Source of the DNA: Trichopria drosophilae
Lineage: Eukaryota > Arthropoda > Insecta > Hymenoptera > Diapriidae
Direction: 5' to 3'
DNA: 64,000 nt
Assembly (NCBI GenBank): GCA_030407085.1
Contig: CM059587.1
Coordinates: forward strand, 95,723,001 to 95,787,000
Part shown: positions 38,201 through 49,900 of the stretch, in pieces
Position numbering within the stretch: the first letter of the stretch is position 1
How the letters are laid out: every line of letters starts with the position of its first letter
Notes under the pieces: generated by a model
The model's input: only the letters and a program-made list of their open reading frames with translations
What the model was told of the DNA's origin: nothing
Databases searched by the model: none
Program-made: the position numbers and the translations under genes

Positions 38201-41200
38201 TTCGGTTATAAAGCAAAATTCTGAAATAAATAATTTAAACTATATTTTATTAGAAAAAATGAAAATGGATAAAAATTAATAATTAATAATGTACCTGTAC
38301 AAATTTTGACATCTTTGAAGGAGACCTTAGATGTAAGTGGCACGCACGAGCTTATCGTTCTGATGGTTAACGAGTAAGTGACTTATTACTATTAGAATTT
38401 TCGGATTGTCGCATATTTAACGATGAAAGTAAAATTTGAAAATAACGTTGTTACTTTTTCAGCAATCTCTAGTGTGCATATTCAAATTCGAAATATTGAA
38501 ACCAATAGTAAACGTATACAATAAAAGGGCATGAAAAGGAAGTTATTTACGAAAATTCGGAAATTCATCAAATTATTTCAAAAGAGTAAAGTAATTGGTT
38601 GGAAGTTTCGAAATCTCAAATCTTATATTTACTGCATTTTTATGCTTTTTTATATAGTAATTTTCCAACTCTAATCTTTTTCTGAAATTGTTTTCTTTGG
38701 CTAAAATGACAGTATTATTGTAATCAAAGGCATGATTAGTTTTTAAACGATGTTTAGTTAATCCAGTATGATGTTCTTCAGACAGCGCATTTAATTCCTT
38801 TAAAAAATTTGACAATAGATTACAATTTACTTTAGAAACTGAGAATAACTCCAGTATTAATTTTTTAGACATAACAATTATTAAAAAAACTGATGGTAAT
38901 TTGATGACTAACTGGTATCATAAACAAACATGGTCAGGCAGATACCTACATTACTCCTCATATCATCCGATGAGTTATAAAATTGGTACAATTTTTGGCC
39001 TGGTAGACAGAGCCATCAAATTATAAGTAGTGTCCATTATAAGTATTTAATAATGCATTTTTACTATATACAAGTTAAGTTATTGAATGGTCGGGGCTAC
39101 CGGACAAGTAAAATGGCGTAACCAATTTTATGAGCAACGAAAAGGAAGCAATTCTTTAACAGATTCGCTGTTTTGTCTTCAAATTCTCTACGGATGCATT
39201 CAATATAATACAAATATTATTTTTAATACTTTCTATTACTTGTTAAAGTTGCGAAGAATAAGTTATATCCGAAAAAACTTAGGTGGTCGGGCTACCAGAC
39301 TCTCCCGTATTTCTTTCCATTTTAAACAATCTCTCGCATGGATTTGTTAGTATGTCACATATTTCAAAAAATAAAAATTCCAAATCATGGAAAAATTTTT
39401 TTTGTTTACTAAATACCATTAATTTTAGGAAGAAAATAGTACCAAATGACAATATTTACAAATGTGAAAAAATTTCAATATTAAAACGACCGACAATTAT
39501 TCAAAATATTTGTATTTTTTAATTTAAGGATCAACCAATGCACAGACATGCTTTAGGTCCTTTATATTTAATGTAAAGGAAAAATTAAAATAAAATTATT
39601 ATTACAACAATTCGTAAATAAATAAACACTTTATATTATTTGTTTCAATTTAAATATCCTTACCTTTTGTCCAGGACGACGATGACCAGTTTCAGTCCGG
39701 ATACGATGTGGGTTCATTCCCAAAAGATTTTGGCTATTCGCCATTTGATGGCGAAGGGGATAGCGCGGCCGGACCGCTGACTGGGGAACAGAAACCACGG
39801 ATCCTCCTCATGGGTCTACGAAGGTAACTTCGCACATTTAAATATCCATCACAATAGATTCAAATTAATTTCATTTAGGAGTGGTAAATCGTCGATACAA
39901 AAAGTGGTCTTCCATAAGATGTCCCCCAACGAAACTCTTTTCCTCGAGAGTACAAACAAAATCATAAAAGACGACATCTGTAACTCCAGTTTCGTTCAGT
40001 TTCAAATCTGGGACTTTCCAGGCCAAATTGACTTTTTCGATCCCACTTTTGACAGCGATATGATATTTGGTGGTTGCGGTGCTCTGGTTTTTGTCATCGA
40101 TGCCCAAGATGACTACATGGAAGCTTTGAATAAATTACATCTTACCGTAACGAAAGCTTATAAAGTGAATCAGGCAATAAAATTTGAAGTTTTTATTCAT
40201 AAAGTCGACGGACTGTCGGACGATTATAAAATGGAAACTCAACGAGATATCCATACCAGAGCTAACGATGATCTAATCGATTCTGGTAAGTAAATTCGTC
40301 TTCTTATTTTGGACTCGAGAAATAATAGTTATCTTAATTTAACAGGCGGGGACCAAATTCATTTAAGTTTTCATTTAACATCGATATACGATCATAGTAT
40401 TTTCGAAGCCTTCAGTAAAGTAGTTCAGAAATTAATACCGCAACTGCCAACACTGGAAAATTTATTGAACATACTAATTTCCGTAAGTTTCTTAAATGTT
40501 TATCACTAAATTTATTTAACAAGTTGACATTTTTCAGAATTCAGCAATTGAAAAAGCATTTCTTTTTGACGTAGTGTCAAAAATTTATATCGCAACCGAC
40601 AGTTCTCCTGTCGACATGCAAAGTTACGAACTTTGTTGCGATATGATAGATGTCGTCATTGACGTTTCCTGTATATACGGGTTAGTTTTTTAAAAATAAT
40701 AAAAACTTAATTAATCACTAAATTAATCTACATAATTAATTTTAGATTAAGGGAAGAACTAGAAGCAGCAGCGTTCGACAGTCAAAGTTCAAGTTTAATC
40801 AAACTAAATAACGGAACGATTTTGTATCTTCGAGAAGTAAATAAATTCCTCGCTCTTGTCTGTATTCTTCGCGAAGATAACTTCGATCGACAAGGTAAGT
40901 TTTGTTTATTTATTTATTACAAAAACAGGGGTCCCAGTCGGTCTCTTTTTAGGAAATTAGTCTCTTTTATTTCCTTTTTTTTTGTCAAAAGTCCCTTTTA
41001 CATCTTTTTTTTAACCTTTCAAATTTAAATTGTCCTTCTGCGGCTTTTTACGTCTTGTTTTCTGCGTATGAATAAATGTTTGATTAAGAAAAGTAATTCG
41101 TTTTTCAAATCCGAAGAAATACGACAATATTACAGTACTCCTTCCCTTATTCTAATTTTTTCTCTTCTATTCTAATATTTCCCCTCACGCAAAAGAGACA

Positions 41201-43173
41201 AAAGTTAGACTACAAATCTAAGTAGTGGGGGAGAGGGGAAAATTAGAATAAGGGAAGAAGGCCGCTATCTTGCCTGACTGGACAAATTAGAATAAGGGAA
41301 GGACTACTGTACTTACGTTTTAACTTCGGGGAAATTAAAAAATAGTATGAAACCATTCAAAATTATATCCATATTGTTTTTCGTCTATAAATTATTTTAT
41401 AATGTACATACAGTAGCCCTCCCTTTATTTTAACTTCCGCTATTTTAACTCCTCCCTTTATTTTAACTTTATTTCTTCCTCTATTTTAACTTTTTCCCCT
41501 CAGTCATCAGGTGATACACTGTAAAAAATCGAAATGAATTTTACAATTGCGCATTATCCGTTTTCTCTTTCTTAGATCCTTAGTGGTGGGGATGAGGGGA
41601 AGCGTTAAAATAAGGAAAGGAGCCGCCATCTTCCCTTATTTTACCGCTTCCCCTCATCCTCGCCACTGGCAGTATGAGAGAATAAAAACAGAGAGAGGAG
41701 ATAATACAGTAATCCTCCCCTTAAGTTCTACTTTTCAACTATTAAGATAGCGGCTTCTTCCCTTAAGTTTAACTTTCCCCTACCCAGTTTTTTGTGTTCC
41801 TCTTCCCGTCACGCGCATGCGCATGTTTTCAGGCGGCATTAAAACGTCAGGTGGTGGGAGAGGCCGTGAGGGGTAAAATAAAACATATGAGAAGAAAATC
41901 TTAAAATTTAAGGGAAATAAACTTAAGGGGAGTCCGCACTCTTTTGAACACTTTCAAATGGCGAATGGTGGGGGAACTCACGAGGGGAAGAAGTTAACAT
42001 AAGGGACGAAAAAAAGTTAAAATAAAGGACGCAGTTAAAATAAGGGGAGGGCCACTGTATGCAACAAAAATTATATGATTATTTTTTTTTCTCTATTTAA
42101 TTTAAAAACTTTGTCTAAATGTTTTGAGAAACGATTACTTTCATTATGTAATAATAAAACATTGTAAATAAACAAAACAATTTTCCATATTTATCATTTT
42201 ATAAATGTTCCTCGTATACAACAAAAAGTTGCAAAGCATCTAATGGAAATTGAAAAACTAATTTATTGAAACTTTAAGAAATTATAACAAACAATCTTTC
42301 GAAAAATACGAAAAAAATGTTTGTTTTTTTTAACGACGAATTTAATAGTAATATAATAACAATTTTATAAAAATGTTTGATAAACAAAATTTATTTTTTC
42401 GTCGAAAAAATTAAATTTTTTAAAATCCATCCATAATTAGTTAGAAAATATGTTTTTTTATTCACCAAATTTGCTTTGAATGTTTAAATTAAAAACGACG
42501 AAAAAATTAAAAAAAAAAATTGAGAGTTCAATTTTTTGGGTATCTATTTTAAAAATTAAAAAGAAAAACAATTGGAAAACAGAAAAACATATTTTCTAAA
42601 TAATTACGTATGGATTTAAAAAAATTCCACTTTAATCGAAAATAAAAAATTTTGCTTTTTTGGTAAAAAAATTTGTTTCTGATTTTTATTTTATTACCAT
42701 TGAATTACTCCCCAAAAATCACTAAAGAAATAATTTCTGGGGAATTTTTGAACGTATTGATAATGAAAAAAAATGTTTATTATAAATTGTAATGTAATAA
42801 TTGTATCAGGCTTACAATTAAAAAGTTGAAATCAAAACTATTTTTAGTCCTTTTAGTCCATTTTTTTAGTTCCTTTTTTTTTAAGTTCAAATTCCCTTTC
42901 TTCCTTTTTTTTTTAGGGGGACAAGGCACTGGGAGTCCTGCAAAAATGTTAAAAAACTCAATTTTTTCAGGTGTCATCGATTACAATTTTCTCTGCTTCC
43001 GCAATGCTATTCAACAAGTTTTCGAGCTTCGAAACAAAGCTTTAGCCGTCGTAAACAGTAATCGATCCACTTCGCCAGCGGTCAATCTCAGCGAAAGTTC
43101 CAGTGCCCCGACAGTGACCCAAAGTACCGGTACACTTGCCCAAAACGGAACGATTGTACTAGCGCAGAGTTAA
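27531..43173 (+). CDS. RRAGC: Ras-related GTP-binding protein C/D (RagC/D)
   Basis: Six exons join in frame: 39675-39823, 39879-40285, 40346-40482, 40538-40680, 40746-40894 and 42971-43173 (stop TAA 43171-43173). A probable first exon ends with ATG at 27531-27533 directly before GTGAGT, in the right phase ([16 protein letters not shown]), giving 396 residues. Visible: acidic N terminus, P-loop GLRRSGKSS (around residue 50), [15 protein letters not shown] (switch II), FIHKVDGL (guanine recognition), then the roadblock-like C-terminal domain ([47 protein letters not shown]). The RagC/D type forms a heterodimer with RagA/B that recruits TORC1 to lysosomes in response to amino acids. The exons from 39675 on are certain; the link to 27531 across a 12-kb intron is inferred from splice phase. 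Convergent with Cul3. Confidence 0.93.
27540..28890. other. RagC intron 1, first part: AT-rich, no gene seen
   Basis: Low-complexity AT-rich DNA without recognisable coding sequence or element ends. Confidence 0.5.
28895..30210. mobile_element. piggyBac-like foldback with TTAA target duplication
   Basis: Starts CCCATTAACGCCTGAAATG and ends in the complement CATTTCAGGTGTTAATGGG, flanked by TTAA at 28891-28894 and 30211-30214. The two halves pair over almost the whole 1.3 kb around a centre near 29550. Within the arms are GAGGTCGCTCTTCAAGATTC and AATATGGCGCC phrases. No transposase. Confidence 0.8.
30771..31055 (+). pseudogene. 3' end of a LINE A ORF2
   Basis: Residues [20 protein letters not shown] and [20 protein letters not shown] match the C-terminal segment of the other LINE A copies here. 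Upstream coding is lost; it is a 5'-truncated fragment. Confidence 0.7.
31151..31312. repeat. Dispersed repeat, inverted partner at 39303-39463
   Basis: About 160 bases from ACACATTTGTAAATGTCATT to TTTAAAATGGAAAGAAATAC occur in inverted orientation at 39303-39463 with moderate divergence. Identity unknown. Confidence 0.65.
31313..32247. other. No gene seen; ends in a 28-base poly(A) run
   Basis: AT-rich. The segment 31925-32219 is more complex (CCGCGACCTGAATACAGTCT...) and ends directly in an A run at about 32219-32247, as a retroposed sequence on the + strand would. It was not identified. Confidence 0.35.
32245..33275 (-). pseudogene. 5'-truncated LINE A reverse transcriptase
   Basis: The frame at 33275-32616 has [20 protein letters not shown], the catalytic box [32 protein letters not shown] and YAILAWGSA. 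After a frameshift near 32615 the frame at 32610-32245 continues with [14 protein letters not shown] and [20 protein letters not shown]. The N-terminal half of the RT and the endonuclease are missing. It is the best-preserved LINE A core in the window. Confidence 0.85.
33505..33607 (+). pseudogene. Short LINE A fragment
   Basis: A translation with [20 protein letters not shown] followed by VPNNLKLRI matches the FGCYTDSIP region of LINE A. Only about 30 codons survive. Confidence 0.6.
33713..35477. mobile_element. TIR element with TA target, 1.77 kb
   Basis: The ends TATGGGTGAATTCAAAAAAT and the complement of ATTTTTTTAATTCACCCATA are flanked by TA (33711-33712, 35478-35479). The interior is AT-rich with repeated GTAAACTCCATCAT phrases and one short basic frame (34654-34869). 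It inserted into the LINE B 3' UTR. A Tc1/mariner-like origin is suggested by the TA target only. Confidence 0.7.
34654..34869 (+). CDS. Hypothetical 71-residue basic peptide inside the TIR element
   Basis: [20 protein letters not shown] and a Lys/Arg-rich remainder ([20 protein letters not shown]); about 40% of residues are basic and it would form a helix. It resembles a nuclear localisation or nucleic-acid-binding segment. It could be the tail of a lost transposase or the last exon of a captured gene; no homologue is recognised, and it may be chance in lysine-biased AT-rich DNA. Confidence 0.25.
   Translation: MKTRKIIEDTEKRVAMQRVKSKLKKVSSKRKPTITQKVQSKKKRKIRLSKNRELKQLARQKLKNNVKSMLC
36162..36960 (-). 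pseudogene. LINE A fragment (RT second half)
   Basis: Read on the - strand it starts within the catalytic box ([13 protein letters not shown] near 36930-36890), then [11 protein letters not shown] around 36790, [23 protein letters not shown] near 36545-36515, and the C-terminal frame at 36494-36162 ([40 protein letters not shown]). Frameshifts near 36500 and 36800. It abuts the LINE B fragment on its 3' side. Confidence 0.75.
36970..38570. other. RagC intron 1: AT-rich, no gene seen
   Basis: Simple A/T runs (for example T12 near 37679-37690 and AATAAT repeats near 37720-37760). A GCCCGACCATCCGGTAGC phrase at 37039-37056 recurs inverted at about 39086-39105. Otherwise featureless. Confidence 0.45.
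38573..38872 (-). pseudogene. Penelope-like element remnant (GIY-YIG endonuclease C terminus)
   Basis: [20 protein letters not shown] then [20 protein letters not shown] and [14 protein letters not shown] follow the pattern H..TNH.FD...T.ILA.E.N..RRL.LE...I....N.(V/I)N that ends Penelope-like ORFs after the GIY-YIG motif. The reverse transcriptase part is absent here. Confidence 0.6.
38880..39670. other. RagC intron 1, last part
   Basis: No gene. It contains the inverted partner (39303-39463) of the repeat at 31151-31312, and two GGTCGGGCTACC-type phrases (39088 and 39282). Confidence 0.45.
41133..41309. mobile_element. Tigger-like MITE, copy 4 (RagC intron 6)
   Basis: CAGTACTCCTTCCCTTATTC and the complementary right end, TA flanks at 41131-41132 and 41310-41311. 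The interior has the GCTATCTTGCCTGACTGGAC phrase shared with copies 3, 6 and 7. Confidence 0.75.
41411..42057. mobile_element. Tigger-like MITE, copy 5, with further copies nested inside
   Basis: CAGTAGCCCTCCCTTTATTT and the complementary right end GGGGAGGGCCACTG, TA flanks. Another end, CAGTAATCCTCCCCTTAAGT, begins at about 41706, and a CACTGTAAAAAATCG end at 41517 belongs to a different family, so several elements are stacked here. Confidence 0.65.
42058..42970. other. End of RagC intron 6, no gene
   Basis: AT-rich with homopolymer runs; ends in the splice acceptor ATTTTTTCAG at 42961-42970. Confidence 0.5.
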
Positions 43174-43901
43174 CGAAATGTGAGAACAAAACTCAACAAC
43201 TTCCATGGCGAATTGTACAGACATGTAATTACACTCTCATTGGTTAAAACATGTAATCTAATTGTACGACTACAATTAACAATAGTATTTTACAATGTAT
43301 ATAACCTGTAAAGTAAATATTTTTAACCTAAGGTAAGAAAATTATAGAAATTTGTTCAACATATTTATTTGTATGTATTCAAGTATAATTTTCGTGATAT
43401 TTTCTCAAATACAGCCGCGACGAACGTAGAACGGAATGCATGAACATCGACAAACATCCTTATCGAAACTCAAAATATGCTCATCGATTAAGCTTTCTTT
43501 TTTTTTTTTTTTTTTTTTTTTTAAGAACTATCAATTTACAAAGGGACCAAAAAATGTATAAATGCGCGTTACAACGCTTGCGCAAATATCGTTCATGCGA
43601 CAGCGATGTAACTATTCGTCGAAATCCATCCGCTGCACAAATTTCATTTGATACTTCGTAACCGAAATGTCGCTATTCAATTTTTGGACCTTACCGCTAG
43701 ACGACTTTAATCTAGATACCCAGCGATCTCTGTCGATTTACTTTCCGTTAATGATAACATTGTTTACGAATAAATAGTAACGTGACATCTTTATCCTTAA
43801 CGGAAAGTAAAAGTCGACAGAGATCCACTTTCCGGTATCTAGATTTAAATACTGTACGCGTTTTTACACGTTTGTACATATCCGTTTCTCGGCAACTGGG
43901 T
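43174..43901. other. Shared 3' UTR region of RagC (+) and Cul3 (-)
   Basis: The two genes converge here. A T run lies at about 43498-43522. An AATAAA on the + strand occurs at about 43769 (CGAATAAATAG) and a TTTATT, i.e. AATAAA on the - strand, at about 43363. If used, the two transcripts would overlap by some 400 bases. An inverted pair, ATCTAGATACCCAGCGATCT-like at 43712 and its partner near 43815, is also present (GTCGACAGAGATC). Confidence 0.45.
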
Positions 43902-46900
43902 TTAAGCGACGTACGTGTACACTTTTCTGTAAGAAAGATCACAAAATTAATCATTCCGTCGAAGAAAAATATTTCTTATCAAACTTACCTGTCTTCTGGC
44001 GTACGAGCCAAATATTCCCTTTCGATTAAACCTTCGATACGTTTCTTTATGATTACCGGCGATGGTAAAAATCGAGCACGTAACTGATCGGTTACCTCCG
44101 TTACGAGTATGTTATGCTGAAATAACAACAAATTACATTCCGAAACACAAATCGAATAGTACCAAAATTAATAGTACGAATATGATGTCAAATTGACAAT
44201 GTGACAATTGACAGCTGTCAATTCAGTTGCCAATTCAGTTGTCAACTTTTATAAAATACGAGTATTTTTGACGAAAATGACATTATAAAGGTTTTCGGTG
44301 ACGCTGATTACGAAAATGATATCAAATTGACAATTGACAGCTGTCAATTCAGATGTCAGCTTTTCTAAAAAGTGATTATTTTTTTACGAAAATGACATTA
44401 TAAGGATTTTGGGCTGTCAATTCAGTTGTCAACTTGTCTAAAAAGTGATTATTTTTGACAAAAATAACAATATAAGGGTTTTCGGTGTCGCTGATTACGA
44501 ATATAATGTCAAATTGACAATTTGACAATTGACAGCTGCCAATTCAGTTGTCAACTTTTCTAAAAAGTGATTATTTTTTACAAAAATGACAGTTTAAAGG
44601 TTTTCGGTGATGCTGATTACGAATATGATGTGAAATTGACAATGTGACAATTGACAGCTGTCAATTCAGTTGTCAACTTGTCTAAAAACTGATTATTTTT
44701 GACGAAATTGACCGTATAAGGGTTTTCGGTGTTGCTGATTTCGAATATAATGTCAAATTGACAATTGACAGCTGTCAATTCAGTCGTCATTTTTTCTAAA
44801 AAGTCATTATTTTTTACAACAATGACAGTATAAAGTTTTTCGGTGTCGCTGAATTGAGTCGTAATTTTTTCTAAAAAGTGATTATTTTTGACAAAAATGA
44901 CAGTATAAAGGTTTTCGGTGTCGCTGATTACGAAAATGATATCAAATTGACAATTGACAGCTGTCAATTCAGATGTCAACTTTTCTAAAAAGTGATTATT
45001 TTTTTACGAAAATGACATTATAAGGATTTTGGGCTGTCAATTCAGTTGTCAACTTGTCTAAAAAGTGATTATTTTTGACAAAACTAACAATATAAGGGTT
45101 TTCGGTGTCGCTGATTACGAATATAATGTCAAATTGACAATGTAACAATTGACAGCTGTCAATTCAGTTGCCAATTCAGTTGTCAACTTTTATAAAATAC
45201 GAGTATTTTTGACGAAAATGACATTATAAAGGTTTTCGGTGACGCTGATTACGAAAATGATATCAAATTGACAATTGACAGCTGTCAATTCAGATGTCAG
45301 CTTTTCTAAAAAGTGATTATTTTTTTACGAAAATGACATTATAAGGATTTTGGGCTGTCAATTCAGTTGTCAACTTGTCTAAAAAGTGATTATTTTTGAC
45401 AAAAATAACAATATAAGGGTTTTCGGTGTCGCTGATTACGAATATAATGTCAAATTGACAATTTGACAATTGACAGCTGCCAATTCAGTTGTCAACTTTT
45501 CTAAAAAGTGATTATTTTTTACAAAAATGACAGTTTAAAGGTTTTCGGTGATGCTGATTACGAATATGATGTGAAATTGACAATGTGACAATTGACAGCT
45601 GTCAATTCAGTTGTCAACTTGTCTAAAAACTGATTATTTTTGACGAAATTGACCGTATAAGGGTTTTCGGTGTTGCTGATTTCGAATATAATGTCAAATT
45701 GACAATTGACAGCTGTCAATTCAGTCGTCATTTTTTCTAAAAAGTCATTATTTTTTACAACAATGACAGTATAAAGTTTTTCGGTGTCGCTGAATTGAGT
45801 CGTAATTTTTTCTAAAAAGTGATTATTTTTGACAAAAATGACAGTATAAAGGTTTTCGGTGTCGCTGATTACGAAAATGATATCAAATTGACAATTGACA
45901 GCTGTCAATTCAGATGTCAACTTTTCTAAAAAGTGATTATTTTTTTACGAAAATGACATTATAAGGATTTTGGGCTGTCAATTCAGTTGTCAACTTGTCT
46001 AAAAAGTGATTATTTTTGACAAAACTAACAATATAAGGGTTTTCGGTGTCGCTGATTACGAATATAATGTCAAATTGACAATGTAACAATTGACAGCTGT
46101 CAATTCAGTTGCCAATTCAGTTGTCAACTTTTATAAAATACGAGTATTTTTGACGAAAATGACATTATAAAGGTTTTCGGTGACGCTGATTACGAAAATG
46201 ATATCAAATTGACAATTGACAGCTGTCAATTCAGATGTCAGCTTTTCTAAAAAGTGATTATTTTTTTACGAAAATGACATTATAAGGATTTTGGGCTGTC
46301 AATTCAGTTGTCAACTTGTCTAAAAAGTGATTATTTTTGACAAAAATAACAATATAAGGGTTTTCGGTGTCGCTGATTACGAATATAATGTCAAATTGAC
46401 AATTTGACAATTGACAGCTGCCAATTCAGTTGTCAACTTTTCTAAAAAGTGATTATTTTTTACAAAAATGACAGTTTAAAGGTTTTCGGTGATGCTGATT
46501 ACGAATATGATGTGAAATTGACAATGTGACAATTGACAGCTGTCAATTCAGTTGTCAACTTGTCTAAAAACTGATTATTTTTGACGAAATTGACCGTATA
46601 AGGGTTTTCGGTGTTGCTGATTTCGAATATAATGTCAAATTGACAATTGACAGCTGTCAATTCAGTCGTCATTTTTTCTAAAAAGTCATTATTTTTTACA
46701 ACAATGACAGTATAAAGTTTTTCGGTGTCGCTGAATTGAGTCGTAATTTTTTCTAAAAAGTGATTATTTTTGACAAAAATGACAGTATAAAGGTTTTCGG
46801 TGTCGCTGATTACGAAAATGATATCAAATTGACAATTGACAGCTGTCAATTCAGATGTCAACTTTTCTAAAAAGTGATTATTTTTTTACGAAAATGACAT

Positions 46901-49900
46901 TATAAGGATTTTGGGCTGTCAATTCAGTTGTCAACTTGTCTAAAAAGTGATTATTTTTGACAAAAATAACAATATAAGGGTTTTCGGTGTCGCTGATTAC
47001 GAATATAATGTCAAATTGACAATGTGACAATTGACAGCTGTCAATTCAGTTGCCAATTCAGTTGTCAACTTTTATAAAATACGAGTATTTTTGACGAAAA
47101 TGACATTATAAAGGTTTTCGGTGACGCTGATTACGAAAATGATATCAAATTGACAATTGACAGCTGTCAATTCAGATGTCAACTTTTCTAAAAAGTGATT
47201 ATTTTTTACGAAAATGACATTATAAGGATTTTGGGCTGTCAATTCAGTTGTCAACTTGTCTAAAAAGTGATTATTTTTGACAAAAATAACAATATAAGGG
47301 TTTTCGGTGTCGCTGATTACGAATATAATGTCAAATTGACAATTTGACAATTGACAGCTGCCAATTCAGTTGTCAACTTTTCTAAAAAGTGATTATTTTT
47401 TACAAAAATTACAGTTTAAAGGTTTTCGGTGATGCTGATTACGAATATGATGTCAAATTGACAATGTGACAATTGACAGCTGTCAATTCAGTTGTCAACT
47501 TGTCTAAAAACTGATTATTTTTGACGAAAGTGACAGTATAAGGGTTTTCGGTGTTGCTGATTGCGAATATAATGTCAAATTGACAATTGACAGCTGTCAA
47601 ATCAGTCGTCATTTTTTCTAAAAAGTCATTATTTTTTACAACAATGACAGTATAAAGTTTTTCGGTGTCGCTGAATTGAGTCGTCATTTTTTCTAAAAAG
47701 TGATTATTTTTGACAAAAATGACAGTATAAAGGTTTTCGGTGTCGCTGATTACGAATATGATGTCAAATTGACAATGTGACAATTGACAGCTGTCAACTT
47801 TTTTAAAAAGTGATTATTTTTGACAAAAATGACAGTTTAAAGGTTTTTGGTGTCGCTGATTACGAATATGATGTCAAATTGACAATTCACGGCTGTCAAT
47901 TCAGTCATTTTTTCTAAAAAGTGATTATTTTTGACAAAAATGACAGTATAAAGATTATCGGTGTCGCTGATTACGAATATGGGACATTCCACGCGAAACG
48001 AGCCACTTTTTTACTTACTTATTTTGTTATTCCAATTTTACCTATTTACACTGGAAGGGACTTAACTAAGGTTTTTATATATTTTGGCACAGTTCGACAC
48101 CGTTGATCACAATTTACTCAATTTTGCATAAAAAAACACAGAAATTCTGTTTAAAATGAAAAAAAAAAATTTATGGTACGATCATATGGAAGGGAGATAC
48201 ACGCAGTTAATTATCCGAGGTACATGGCCCCTGCGTTGTATGTCTTCACGTGTAATCCAGGGGCCTTCTCGTTTAGCCGTTCGTTTGAAATAGATTTTTC
48301 GCATATAATAAGTGCTCATACCATAATTTCGCACTTACGGGTGGTTTCGTATTTGAAAGGGGTATTTTTCTAGATTTTTTGGGGATTTTTTTTAAGGACA
48401 CATACAAATATAAAAAGTGATTTTAAAACTTTAATTGCATTTTACCCCCTTAATTTCTTCATATAAATGAAAATAAATATTTTTAATAGAAAGCTTGTGC
48501 AAAAAGCTATAAAAATCATGTGGCGTATTAATTTTTTTACGCATTTCCTTTTGTGTAAAAATAATGATAAACAATGGCTATATTTAAAATTTAAAAGATT
48601 AAATGTGCTATAACATTTTAAAAATTCTGAATTTTTAAGTTTTCGTTGATCAAATATGTTACATTTGCAAGTCCCTTCAACTGTAAATAGGTAAAATTGG
48701 AATAAAACAATAAGTTTAAAAAAAGTGGCCCGTTTCGCGTGGAATGTCCCATATAGATGTCATATTGACAATGTGACAATTGACAGCTGTCAACAGAAAT
48801 CGAATAGTACCAAAATTACTTACCGCCATACGTTTACGTGCTTTCATAATGCGAACTATAGCTGCTTCGATTTCATGCTTACGATCTTCGTCTACTTTGT
48901 TCCTGGTTTCTTTACGTTCTGGTTCGCATTCACCCTTCGCTGCGACTGTTTGGATTTTCACTCTAAACAAACAAAGATTACGATATCATACCCGATGTTG
49001 ACTGTTAAAATTTCTATTCCTAACCTGTGTAATTTACTGTTGAAGCTATCGTTGACGCAAAACACATGAGAGGGTTCGATCTCCTTCGTCCTCGGATGCT
49101 TCAGGAGAACTCTCTGCGTCGCTTTGCCCATCGCCAGCGACTGTAGGGCTCGTATTAAATCTCTTTCGGGGATGTCGGTTTCGCTTTGGATTTCTTCGTA
49201 CGTCAGTCTTTCTCTGTTATTGAATAACATGAGGACGCACATTTGGTACGTCGACACTTGGATTATGTGCTTCCTTGCGACGCAACCGCTGTTGCTGCTT
49301 CGTTGGCTCAGCGTGCTTCCGCTACTGCTGTTTCCAGGATAACTCAGCGTGCAGGAAGACGAAGGACCGTCCATTCCTCCCATCTCGTCTTTCCGTGGGC
49401 CGTAGAAGACTGCGTTCAAGTCTGCCGAACCTGTTGACGATTAAATGTAGAAAAGTGTTTTTATTTTTTAAACTGAACTGTTTAACCCTTTAACGCCTGC
49501 GGGACGTACAGTAGTCCTTCTCTTATTCTAATTTGTCCAGTCAGGCAAGATGGCGACCTTCTTCTCTTATTCTAATTTTCTCCTCTCTCCCATTAAACGT
49601 TTGCTGTCTCGTTTTCCCTCTCTCTTTCTCTTTCGCAGAACATGCACAGTTATATATGTCATACAGTGGCCCTCCCCTCATTTTAACTTTTTTCGTCCCT
49701 TATGTTAACTTCTTAACCTCGTGGGTTCCCCCACCATTCGCCATTTGAAAGTGTTCAAACGAGTGTGGACTGCTGTTTGCGCATAACTTTCCTTGACTCG
49801 AAAAGTTAAAATAATGGGAGGACCACTGTATGTGCTTCTAAGGAAAGTAATAAGTGCGGTAGGGAGAACACGCGAGGGGAAATATTAGAATAGGAGAAGA

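Noticed and set aside
44617..46861. Three identical 120-residue frames on the - strand (also similar ones at 47439 and 51198)
   Set aside because: They are translations of the tandem satellite; the sequence repeats the DNA unit and has no protein-like composition.
48173..49493. Plus-strand frames over the Cul3 exons and the inserted TIR element
   Set aside because: Antisense shadows of Cul3 exons (49025-49430) or of transposon arms.
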